Positions 1 through 6,939 of a DNA stretch of 13,015 bases are shown here, in pieces. The notes below the pieces were generated by a model, which had not been told where the DNA came from, did not search any database, and saw only the letters and a list, made by a program, of their open reading frames with translations. Made by a program: the position numbers and the translations under genes. Numbering within the stretch: the stretch's first letter is position 1; each line of letters begins with the position of its first letter. The DNA lies in assembly GCA_002327885.1 (NCBI GenBank), contig DCUS01000206.1:1-13015 (forward strand). Direction: 5' to 3'. Origin of the DNA: Syntrophaceae bacterium UBA2208. GTDB taxonomy: Bacteria; Desulfobacterota; BSN033; UBA1163.

Positions 1-3
1 AAA

Positions 4-2106
4 TTGGGGAAACCCTACGACCTGAAATTGATGGCCAGGTTGGGGGAATTTCTCAAGCCTTATTGGACCCTCATGGCCCTTTCCCTTCTGCTCGTCTTGA
101 TCATGGCGGGGTTAGACCTCCTCATTCCCTACCTGACGAAAGAAGCGATTGACCGCTACATTGTCGTGGCAGCGAGGGAAGTGGTCCTGAAAGAAGAGAC
201 TTCGTCAGAGCGAGACCTTTTCAAAAATCGATATAGCCAGGCACTCATTCCGAAAAAAGAGGAAGGAAGATTTCTTCTGCCTCCGAATGAATTGAGGGCG
301 ATGGATCGAAAAGAAATGGCCCTTTTTCAGAAAGCCGGTCTCCTCACGGAAAATCGATATTATCTGTTTGTTCCCCAGAGACAAGAGGACGAAAACGTTT
401 TAAAAAGATATCCTTCCTCTTTTGAGAAGAGCGGTTCACACTGGTTCATCTCCTTTGATCGCATGAAAGAACTGGAAAAGAAGGACCTCCTCATCCTAAG
501 AGGAAGGGATGTGGAAGGGGTTTTCCGGATTGCCCTTCTCGTTGTGTTTATTCTGGTCATCAATTTTGGAATCAGTTTTTCTCAGGTCTATACCATGGAA
601 GTGGCAGGCCAAAAGATGATGCATGACCTCCGGATGAAAGTCTTCTCCCATCTCCAGGACCTCCCCGTCTCTTTTTTTGATAAGAATCCGGTGGGAAGGT
701 TGGTCACCCGCTTAACCAATGACATCCAGAATGTTCATGAGATGTTTACTTCTGTTCTCATCAATCTTGTCAAAGATATTCTCCTCCTCATCGGGATCAT
801 CCTCCTCCTGCTTCATCTCAACCGAGAGCTCGCTTTGGTCTCTTTTTCCGTACTTCCCTTGATCTTTGTCACCACCCTTTTCTTCAGCCGTCGAGCCAGA
901 GACGCCTTTCGGGAAATCCGTTCGAAGATCGCCCAGATGAATTCTTTTTTTCATGAAAATTTTTCTGGCATCAAAATCGTTCAACTTTTTCGAAGAGAGG
1001 TGGAGAATAGCAGGCGATTTGCTAAAGTGAACGAAGGACATTATTCCGCGAACATGAGGCAGATCTCTATTTACGCATTTTTTGTTCCCCTCGTCGAAAT
1101 CCTGAGTTCAGGAGCCATCGGTCTCCTCCTCTGGTATGGAGGGGGGAAAGTCATTCAGGAAATGATCACTCTCGGAGTCCTGGTGGCTTTTCTATCCTAT
1201 ATTCGGATGTTCTTCCAGCCTATCCGTGACCTTTCCGAAAAGTATAATATCCTGCAATCGGCGATGGCGTCCCTCGAAAGGATCTTTTCATTGCTCGACG
1301 AAGATCAAAAGATTTTAGGGCCCCTCTCCCCAATAAGAGAGGAGATAAAGGGGCATATCGAGTTCCGGCATGTCTCCTTCTCTTACAATGGGGAGGACAA
1401 GGTCCTTAAGGATATCTCTTTTACAGTAGAGGAAGGTGAGATCGTTGCCATTGTTGGCGCTACCGGAGCAGGAAAAACCTCTTTGCTCCACCTCTTTGAA
1501 CGATTCTATGAAGTGGAGGAAGGTGCTATTTTTCTCGATGGGATTGATATTCGAAAAAGAGACCTCTCGCACCTCCGATCCCAAGTTGGATTGGTGATGC
1601 AAGATACTTTTCTGTTTTCTGGAGACATTGAAGAGAATATTCGGCTGGGGGATCGGGAGATGGACGAAGAAAACATGAGGGAGGTGGCGAAAATTGTCAA
1701 TGCAGAGAAATTTATTCAACGGTTGCCCAATGGATATCATACGCAGGTCGGGGAGGGAGGAGAGGCCTTATCTGCCGGAGAGAGGCAACTATTGGCGTTT
1801 GCAAGGGCCTTGTCCATCAGTCCAAAAATTCTTGTCCTCGACGAGGCCACCTCTCATGTCGATCCCGAGACAGAACGGTTGGTCCAAGAAGGACTGGCCC
1901 GTTTGCTCAGGGGGAGAACGGCCATCGTTATCGCTCACCGGCTTTCGACCATCCAGCATGCTGATCGGATTGTCGTTCTCCATAAAGGAAGGGTTCGGGA
2001 AATTGGAACCCATACGGAACTGATGGCCCGAAGGGGCATTTATTTTAGGCTATATCAGATGCAGTTCGGCAAAAAAGAGGATAGAGGTCAGGGGTTGGAG
2101 GGCTGA
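4..2106 (+). CDS. ABC exporter subunit (permease fused to ATPase), MdlB/BmrD-like; 5' end uncertain
   Basis: Inner-membrane ABC exporter half-transporter: N-terminal transmembrane domain, C-terminal nucleotide-binding domain. TM1 is about residues 20-47 and TM2 about 173-196. Between them lie about 120 mostly hydrophilic residues, where homodimeric exporters of the MsbA type have a short loop. NBD motifs: Walker A GATGAGKTS (485-493), Q-loop Gln533, signature LSAGERQ (589-595) in place of LSGGQ, Walker B with Asp613 and catalytic Glu614, H-loop His645. Intact Walker B and H-loop with a deviant signature, plus the TM1-TM2 insertion, resemble the BmrD/TM288-like member of heterodimeric exporters; the partner would then be encoded just upstream, outside the window. 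Substrate unknown. The reading frame is open to base 1; TTG at 4 is a possible start, but the true start may lie further left, or at ATG 31. The last codons and stop lie inside a heptamer repeat array. Family call is confident; heterodimer status is inference. Confidence 0.93.
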   Translation: MGKPYDLKLMARLGEFLKPYWTLMALSLLLVLIMAGLDLLIPYLTKEAIDRYIVVAAREVVLKEETSSERDLFKNRYSQALIPKKEEGRFLLPPNELRAMDRKEMALFQKAGLLTENRYYLFVPQRQEDENVLKRYPSSFEKSGSHWFISFDRMKELEKKDLLILRGRDVEGVFRIALLVVFILVINFGISFSQVYTMEVAGQKMMHDLRMKVFSHLQDLPVSFFDKNPVGRLVTRLTNDIQNVHEMFTSVLINLVKDILLLIGIILLLLHLNRELALVSFSVLPLIFVTTLFFSRRARDAFREIRSKIAQMNSFFHENFSGIKIVQLFRREVENSRRFAKVNEGHYSANMRQISIYAFFVPLVEILSSGAIGLLLWYGGGKVIQEMITLGVLVAFLSYIRMFFQPIRDLSEKYNILQSAMASLERIFSLLDEDQKILGPLSPIREEIKGHIEFRHVSFSYNGEDKVLKDISFTVEEGEIVAIVGATGAGKTSLLHLFERFYEVEEGAIFLDGIDIRKRDLSHLRSQVGLVMQDTFLFSGDIEENIRLGDREMDEENMREVAKIVNAEKFIQRLPNGYHTQVGEGGEALSAGERQLLAFARALSISPKILVLDEATSHVDPETERLVQEGLARLLRGRTAIVIAHRLSTIQHADRIVVLHKGRVREIGTHTELMARRGIYFRLYQMQFGKKEDRGQGLEG

Positions 2107-2146
2107 GGCTTAAATTAAAGAAATCGACATCCTCAACCCTCCATCC
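2086..2146. repeat. Inverted heptamer array at the ABC exporter stop codon
   Basis: Left arm, four 7-bp units starting at 2086, 2093, 2100 and 2107, with consensus close to GGNTGNA (for example GGTTGGA, GGGCTGA). Right arm, three units at 2126, 2133 and 2140, carries the same consensus on the minus strand (GGATGGA, GGGTTGA, GGATGTC). The arms can pair: 2093-2108 with 2131-2146 match at 14 of 16 positions, with a 22-nt loop. The exporter's TGA stop (2104-2106) is the end of the third left unit, so its last residues are encoded by the array. No T-tract follows, so it is not a classical intrinsic terminator. The units are degenerate and the array is short. Confidence 0.6.
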
Positions 2147-2189
2147 TAAAAGCTCAATCGTCGTGGAATGACATGAGAATGACATTGGG

Positions 2190-2219
2190 TTGACAAAATG
2201 GGGGTGGCTGTCCTATATA
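2190..2219 (+). promoter_or_regulatory. Candidate sigma70-type promoter for the 69-aa ORF and zinc-ribbon pair
   Basis: A perfect -35 hexamer TTGACA (2190-2195) is followed after 18 nt by TATATA (2214-2219, 4 of 6 matches to TATAAT). The expected transcription start near 2225-2227 leaves only about 7 nt before the ATG at 2233, with no room for a Shine-Dalgarno sequence. Prediction from sequence only. Confidence 0.5.
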
Positions 2220-2232
2220 GGTAGATAGCCTT

Positions 2233-2442
2233 ATGGAAGAAAAAGACGAGCAATTCCAGAAAATTGAGCAGGAAGAGGGGAAGAAACGGGAGATTGATCT
2301 CAATACTCTGTTCCCCCAAAAGGGTTATGATTTAAATCACCTTTTCCCTGATGAAGGAACCAAGAGGCTCCTTTATGAATTGAGGCGAAACAAACGAGAT
2401 ATTGAACGTTTTATAAAAAGTCTTCACGTCGAGGAGGAGTAG
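2233..2442 (+). CDS. Small acidic protein with duplicated DLNxLFPxxG motif
   Basis: Unrecognised 69-aa protein. It is highly charged, with no signal peptide or membrane segment. Residues 22-32 and 33-43 are a tandem duplication of an 11-residue motif, DLNxLFPxxG[YT], which looks like two short docking peptides. The C-terminal part (about 44-66) is a basic amphipathic helix candidate (KRLLYELRRNKRDIERFIKSL). ATG 2233 is the only plausible start because an in-frame TAG sits at 2218-2220. No Shine-Dalgarno is visible. Its stop codon abuts the ATG of the zinc-ribbon gene, whose GAGGAGG ribosome-binding site lies in this gene's last codons, so the two are probably translationally coupled and functionally linked. 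Function unknown; a role as adaptor or regulator, perhaps of neighbouring Lon, would be speculation. Confidence 0.72.
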   Translation: MEEKDEQFQKIEQEEGKKREIDLNTLFPQKGYDLNHLFPDEGTKRLLYELRRNKRDIERFIKSLHVEEE

Positions 2443-2682
2443 ATGGAGTGCCCCCATTGTGGTAGCTCATTAGCTTTTTCTTCCTGCTCAGAGTGCGGAG
2501 GAGAAATACCTGCGAAGAGTCGTTATTGTTGCTGGTGTGGAAGTCCGATGAAGGTCGAGGCAGAGGAAACCGGCCTCTCTGAAAGAAAATTGTGCAGTGA
2601 TGGGTCCTGTATCGGAACGATCAATGAACAGGGAGTTTGTAATGTGTGTGGGAAACCCCATGCCGAAATGTCTGAAAAATAA
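2443..2682 (+). CDS. Small multi-cysteine zinc-ribbon protein
   Basis: 79-aa protein with 11 cysteines. CxxC pairs at C3/C6, C15/C18 and C66/C69, C29-C30-x-C32, and a CSDGSC knuckle at C51/C56. The layout suggests two or three zinc sites: a double zinc ribbon in the N-terminal half (C3/C6, C15/C18, C29/C32) and a separate C-terminal module of the form CSDGSCIGTI...CxxCGKP. I associate that C-terminal module with small zinc ribbons of Desulfobacterota; this is recollection, not a search. ATG 2443 follows the previous stop with no gap and is preceded by a strong GAGGAGG, so translation is coupled to the 69-aa ORF. Probably cytoplasmic, binding protein or nucleic acid. Partner unknown. Confidence 0.85.
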   Translation: MECPHCGSSLAFSSCSECGGEIPAKSRYCCWCGSPMKVEAEETGLSERKLCSDGSCIGTINEQGVCNVCGKPHAEMSEK

Positions 2683-2718
2683 ATGTTTTACGCTTTTTAA
2701 TCATTGAGATAGACGACA

Positions 2719-2747
2719 TTGACAGTCGGAACAACAATGATTATGTT
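2719..2747 (+). promoter_or_regulatory. Candidate sigma70-type promoter of lon
   Basis: Perfect TTGACA (2719-2724), 17-nt spacer, then TATGTT (2742-2747, 4 of 6 matches to TATAAT). It lies 41 nt upstream of the lon ATG, which has a strong AGGAGG ribosome-binding site about 6 nt before it. I saw no CIRCE element or obvious heat-shock (sigma32) promoter. Confidence 0.5.
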
Positions 2748-2787
2748 ATATTTAAGGTCTTAATTTATTGGTTCATAGGAGGAGACA

Positions 2788-5202
2788 ATGATATTTTTAC
2801 CGAGGGGGGGGGCTGATCGGGATGAAAAAGGGAAAGACGATAAGGTGATTGTTCCTGATGAGCTTCCCATTCTCCCTTTGAGGGGGACCGTCCTCTACCC
2901 TGATTTGATACTCCCCATTATGGTTGGCAGGAAAAAATCGGTTAAATTGATTGACGATGCAATGGATTCCGATCGCATTATCGGAGTCATCACTCAAAAG
3001 AGGTCTGAGATCGAGGAACCTAAAGAAACCGATCTTTATTCAGTGGGCGTCGCTGCACTCATCTTGAGGATGATTCGGGAACTGGATGGAAGCCAGCGAG
3101 TCATTGTCCAGGGGGTTTCAAGGGTCAAAGTAAAAGAATACATTCAGCGAGAGCCTTATTACAAGGCAAAAACTGAGGTGATTGACGAAGGCCTGGCACA
3201 GGGAGTCGAGATCGAGGCGCTCATGATGAATTTGAAGAACCTCTTCCAGAGGGCCGTCGAACTGGCTCCTTATCTAACGAATGAGTTAGGGACGATGGTC
3301 TCGAATATCAAATCAGCCGCCATTCTTGCTGATTTAATTGCCTCCAACCTGAATATCTCCACCACAGAGAAACAGGGAATTTTGGAAACCTTTGATATTC
3401 GGGAACGCCTGACCAAAGTCCATCTTTTTCTCAACAAAGAAGTTCAGGTTTTGGAGTTGGGAAATAAGATCCAATCGCAGGTCAAAGAAGATATGGATCG
3501 GACCCAAAGGGAGTATTATCTTCGGGAGCAATTAAAAGCGATCAAGAAAGAGCTCGGGGAATTGGATGAACATTCTTCCGAGATCAAGGAACTCAAGGAC
3601 AAGATTAAAAAGGCCAAGATGCCTCCCGAGGCCTTGGCGGCAGCGGAAAAGGAGTTAGATCGTCTGGCCAAAATCCCTCCCGCCTCGGCAGAATATACTG
3701 TCGCCAGAACCTATTTGGATTGGTTGGCAGAACTCCCGTGGTCCGACACCACAGCGGATAGTTTGGATATTGACAATGCTCAAAAGACATTAGACGAAGA
3801 TCACTATGATTTGGAAAAAGTGAAGAAAAGAATTTTAGAGTACCTGGCAGTAAGGAAACTGAAGGCAGATATGAAAGGACCGATCCTCTGTTTTGTGGGC
3901 CCTCCAGGGGTTGGAAAGACCTCACTTGGAAAGTCGATCGCTCGGACCATGGGGCGGAAATTCATCCGAATCTCTCTGGGCGGGGTTCGAGATGAGGCCG
4001 AAATTCGCGGACATCGCCGTACCTATGTCGGTGCTCTCCCCGGCCGGATCATCCAGGGGGTGAAAAAAGCAGGATCGAACAACCCCGTTTTCATGTTAGA
4101 TGAAGTGGATAAAATCGGGATGGACTTCCGAGGAGATCCCTCCTCAGCCCTTCTCGAAGTGCTGGACCCAGAACAGAATTTCTCTTTCTCGGACCACTAT
4201 ATCGATGTTCCTTTTGACCTCCAAAAAGTAATGTTCATCACCACGGCGAATGTGCTCGATACCATTCCTCCTGCTCTCAGGGATCGGATGGAGACTCTCG
4301 AACTTCCAGGCTATAGCGAAGATCAAAAGATGATGATCGCCAAAGAGTTTTTAATTCCTAAACAGATTAATGAACACGGTTTGAGTTCAGAGTTCATTGA
4401 ATTTAAGGATCCAGCCATTCAAACCATCATCAGTTCCTACACTCGAGAGGCAGGGGTCAGAAATTTGGAGAGAGAGATAGCGGCCGTCTGCCGTGGGGTG
4501 GCCAAGGATGTTGCTCGGGAAATCAAAGAGAAAGTGTTCATCGTTCCGGAGAACCTGCATAAATTTTTAGGACCCGTCAAATTTTTTCCCGAAGTGGCCG
4601 ACCGCACCTCTGATCCAGGGGTGGCAACCGGTCTGGCCTGGACGCCTACCGGGGGAGACATTATTTTTGTAGAAGCGACGAAGATGAGAGGGGAGAAAGG
4701 ATTGACCCTGACAGGGCAATTGGGAGATGTGATGAAGGAATCCGCTCAGGCCGCATTGGCCTATGTACGATCGAAGTCGAAGGAACTGAGTATCGATGAG
4801 GACTTCTTTGCAAAGAATGATATTCATATTCATGTCCCGGCAGGGGCCATTCCGAAGGATGGACCGTCAGCGGGGGTCACGATGTTTGTGGCGCTGACCT
4901 CTCTATTGACGAACAAACCTGTCCGCAGTGATGTGGCCATGACCGGGGAGATCACCCTGAGGGGTCTGGTCCTTCCAGTAGGAGGGATCAAAGAGAAGGT
5001 CCTGGCTGGGATGCGAGCAGGGATCAGGACCATTATCCTTCCCAAGAAGAATGAAAAGGATCTGGAGGAAATTCCTGAGCATATTCGAAATCAAATGAAT
5101 TTTAAATTTATCCAGAGGATGGACGAGGCCATTGAACTGGCGCTAAAACAGATCGAGCCATTGAGCAAAGAACGAGAGACGGTTAGCGTTCCGGTGAGTT
5201 AA
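2788..5202 (+). CDS. lon: ATP-dependent protease La (Lon)
   Basis: Cytoplasmic AAA+ serine protease that degrades misfolded and regulatory proteins. 804 aa, normal for bacterial LonA. N-terminal substrate-binding (LAN) domain about residues 25-225; helical linker with the hallmark REYYLREQLKAIKKELGE (about 238-255); AAA+ module with Walker A GPPGVGKTS (371-379) and Walker B FMLDEVD (435-441); C-terminal protease domain with Ser694 in PKDGPSAG and Lys737 in GGIKEKVLAG. The Ser-Lys spacing of 43 residues equals that of E. coli Lon (S679/K722). All catalytic residues are intact. ATG 2788 is chosen for its AGGAGG Shine-Dalgarno; GTG 2845 is a possible in-frame alternative. A run of nine G (2804-2812) lies in codons 6-9, and either single-base slippage would end translation within 19 codons. 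The stop codon sits in a perfect GAGTTAA duplication (5196-5209). Confidence 0.97.
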   Translation: MIFLPRGGADRDEKGKDDKVIVPDELPILPLRGTVLYPDLILPIMVGRKKSVKLIDDAMDSDRIIGVITQKRSEIEEPKETDLYSVGVAALILRMIRELDGSQRVIVQGVSRVKVKEYIQREPYYKAKTEVIDEGLAQGVEIEALMMNLKNLFQRAVELAPYLTNELGTMVSNIKSAAILADLIASNLNISTTEKQGILETFDIRERLTKVHLFLNKEVQVLELGNKIQSQVKEDMDRTQREYYLREQLKAIKKELGELDEHSSEIKELKDKIKKAKMPPEALAAAEKELDRLAKIPPASAEYTVARTYLDWLAELPWSDTTADSLDIDNAQKTLDEDHYDLEKVKKRILEYLAVRKLKADMKGPILCFVGPPGVGKTSLGKSIARTMGRKFIRISLGGVRDEAEIRGHRRTYVGALPGRIIQGVKKAGSNNPVFMLDEVDKIGMDFRGDPSSALLEVLDPEQNFSFSDHYIDVPFDLQKVMFITTANVLDTIPPALRDRMETLELPGYSEDQKMMIAKEFLIPKQINEHGLSSEFIEFKDPAIQTIISSYTREAGVRNLEREIAAVCRGVAKDVAREIKEKVFIVPENLHKFLGPVKFFPEVADRTSDPGVATGLAWTPTGGDIIFVEATKMRGEKGLTLTGQLGDVMKESAQAALAYVRSKSKELSIDEDFFAKNDIHIHVPAGAIPKDGPSAGVTMFVALTSLLTNKPVRSDVAMTGEITLRGLVLPVGGIKEKVLAGMRAGIRTIILPKKNEKDLEEIPEHIRNQMNFKFIQRMDEAIELALKQIEPLSKERETVSVPVS

Positions 5203-5251
5203 GAGTTAATATTTTTCCCGGTCTAATTACGGATGGATATAAAAATGGTCT

Positions 5252-6508
5252 TTGGGTTACGAAGCTCTAAGACAAAAACCTGTGGACTATCCTACACTTA
5301 GATCTATCAATATCTTTCCAATCCAGCATTCCGGACAAAATCTGCTCTGTCTTCAAGATCCACAAAACATCAGTGACAAGGCCCTATTTTTATCCCCTCC
5401 GCTTTATTTCATTGTTTCCCTCTTTGATGGCCGACATTCCATCTTGGATATTCAAACGGAATATATGAGGCGATTTGGAACATTTCTCTATAAGGAAAAA
5501 CTCGAGGAGATCATCAACCAATTGGATGAAGCTCTCTTTCTTGAAGGGGGACGTTTTCAAGAGGCATTGAAACAAAAAGAGGAAAGTTTCAAGAAAGCCT
5601 CGTTCAGAGAGGCGCTCTTTGCCGGAAAAAGTTACGAAGGGGATCGAGAAAAATTGAGAGTTCAACTTGAAGGGTATTTTACGGGATCTGAGGGTCCGGG
5701 AGTTCCCGGAGGAAAAGAGGGGACGAAGAAATTAAAAGGAGTGGTAGCCCCCCACATTGATTTTCAAAGAGGGGGATCCTGTTATGCCTTCGCCCACCGG
5801 GAGATATGGAAGGAGAATTCTTCCCACTGCTTCATCATCTTTGGGACAGCTCACACTCCCATGGAAAACCCATTCTGTCTCACCCGGAAGGATTTCATTA
5901 CCCCCTTAGGCACTTTGAATGTCGATAGAGAATTGGTGGATGCGATCCAATTGCGATGCGCCGACGATCTCTTCAGGGAAGAGGGGGCCCACCGGAGCGA
6001 GCATTCCATTGAGTTTCAGTGCGTGTTTCTCCGATACCTCTATCCGGAACCCATTCCTCTAAAAATTATCCCCATTCTGAGCGGATCATTTCATGAGGCG
6101 ATTGAACAGGGAATTTCGCCGATGGGAATGGAGCCCGTTCGGCGTTTTATCGAAGCTTTAAAAGAGGGAGTCTCGGCGCTTGGGAAAGAAGTTTGTTATA
6201 TCGCCAGTGCAGATCTTTCGCACATGGGCCTTCAATTCGGAGATCGTGAGGGCATCAGTGCATACGATCTCGGAGTTCTCTCTCAAGAAGACCGGGAGAT
6301 GCTGAGATATGCGGAGGAGATGGATGGGGAGGGATTCTTTTCGGCGATTGCAAGAGAGAAAGACCGAAGAAGAATCTGTGGCCTTCCGGCCATCTACGCA
6401 ATGTTAAAAACCCTTGAAGCCGATGAGGGGAGGCTCCTCAGATATGACCAGGCATTTACTCCGGAGACCCAATCCGTCGTCACCTTTGCCAGCCTTGCGT
6501 TTTATTAA
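5252..6508 (+). CDS. amrB: AmmeMemoRadiSam system protein B (MEMO1 family) with N-terminal PqqD-like domain
   Basis: 418 aa. The C-terminal part (about 160-418) is a MEMO1/LigB-like fold: APHIDFQRGG with His168, FGTAHTP with His201, HSIEFQ (251-256), SADLSH (319-324) and CGLP with Cys376. By analogy with human MEMO1 (His49, His81, Cys244), His168, His201 and Cys376 would bind a metal. The system is named for genomic association of AMMECR1-like, MEMO-like and radical-SAM proteins; its reaction is not established to my knowledge, and neither partner is in this window. Residues about 40-100 look like a PqqD-type winged-helix segment (SLFDGRHSILDIQTEYMRRFG), followed by a charged linker. Start: the frame opens after a stop at 5240-5242, and TTG 5252 is the first candidate, with GTG 5288 next. 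Neither has a clear Shine-Dalgarno. The gene follows lon by 49 nt and may be co-transcribed with it. Confidence 0.88.
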   Translation: MGYEALRQKPVDYPTLRSINIFPIQHSGQNLLCLQDPQNISDKALFLSPPLYFIVSLFDGRHSILDIQTEYMRRFGTFLYKEKLEEIINQLDEALFLEGGRFQEALKQKEESFKKASFREALFAGKSYEGDREKLRVQLEGYFTGSEGPGVPGGKEGTKKLKGVVAPHIDFQRGGSCYAFAHREIWKENSSHCFIIFGTAHTPMENPFCLTRKDFITPLGTLNVDRELVDAIQLRCADDLFREEGAHRSEHSIEFQCVFLRYLYPEPIPLKIIPILSGSFHEAIEQGISPMGMEPVRRFIEALKEGVSALGKEVCYIASADLSHMGLQFGDREGISAYDLGVLSQEDREMLRYAEEMDGEGFFSAIAREKDRRRICGLPAIYAMLKTLEADEGRLLRYDQAFTPETQSVVTFASLAFY

Positions 6509-6512
6509 GTGA

Positions 6513-6637
6513 CGCAAAGAACAGAGGGCATAGCGCATGGCGAATGAGGAATTTAAGGGATCAAAGATTAAGAGTTCATAATTCCTCAATTCCTTAATTT
6601 TTAAGGTTTTAATACGCTCTGCGCTATGCGCTTGGCG
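6513..6637. repeat. Inverted heptamer array between convergent gene ends
   Basis: Left arm: six 7-bp units from 6513 to 6554 with consensus CGCANAG, decaying to the right (first units CGCAAAG, AACAGAG; third and fourth GGCATAG, CGCATGG). Right arm: four units from 6610 to 6637 with the same consensus on the minus strand (CGCCAAG, CGCATAG, CGCAGAG, CGTATTA). A perfect 10-bp inverted match joins the arms (6528-6537 with 6620-6629), and an inner 8-bp one (6546-6553 with 6580-6587) nests inside. The left arm begins 4 nt after the MEMO stop. The right arm contains the TAG stop (6626-6624) and last codons of the minus-strand gene. By position it could serve as a bidirectional transcript end. Confidence 0.65.
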
Positions 6638-6869
6638 GTTTTTGTTTGATTCTGTCGATGGCGGGGTAGAGTTCTAAGAGTCTTTTCTCAACGTCCGGAG
6701 GGAGATCGACTTGAAGGTTGAGGACCTTTTCTCTAAGAAGAGCTAATGCCCCTAATTTTTCACTTACCTCTTTTGGCGTAATCCGGCTTAATCTTTTTGA
6801 AACCTCTTTGACTTCCTCATTGAGAAATTCAATCAGTTTTAAAACCTCTGAAATCTTTTTTTGGGACAT
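6624..6869 (-). CDS. Small coiled-coil protein, function unknown
   Basis: 81 aa, not recognised. Predominantly helical and charged, with leucine/isoleucine heptad spacing over about residues 7-52 (VLKLIEFLNEEVKEVSKRL onward), which suggests a coiled coil. No Cys, no signal peptide, no membrane segment. The ATG (6869-6867) has a good Shine-Dalgarno, AAGGAG (complement of 6876-6881), 6 nt upstream, which supports a real gene despite its size. It lies 70 nt downstream of the transglutaminase-like gene on the same strand and may share its transcript. The last codons (PSA) and the TAG stop are supplied by the inverted heptamer array, so the C-terminus may vary between relatives. Confidence 0.72.
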   Translation of the reverse strand: MSQKKISEVLKLIEFLNEEVKEVSKRLSRITPKEVSEKLGALALLREKVLNLQVDLPPDVEKRLLELYPAIDRIKQKPPSA

Positions 6870-6939
6870 CCGAATCTCCTTCCCCTAAGTTATTTCACCA
6901 TATCTGATTTAGGAAAAGATTTCAAGAAATATTATCCGG

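Noticed and set aside
1315..1740. 141-codon minus-strand open frame inside the ABC exporter gene
   Set aside because: It overlaps the conserved NBD coding sequence, has no recognisable domain or ribosome-binding site, and is a frame shadow.
5203..5251. lon-MEMO gap examined for a terminator or promoter
   Set aside because: There is a T-run at 5211-5216 but no GC-rich stem before it, and no convincing -35/-10 pair.
6528..6629. 10-bp perfect inverted repeats 82 bp apart considered as a MITE or small insertion sequence
   Set aside because: No target-site duplication or transposase, and the arms are better explained as inverted heptamer arrays like those at other gene ends.
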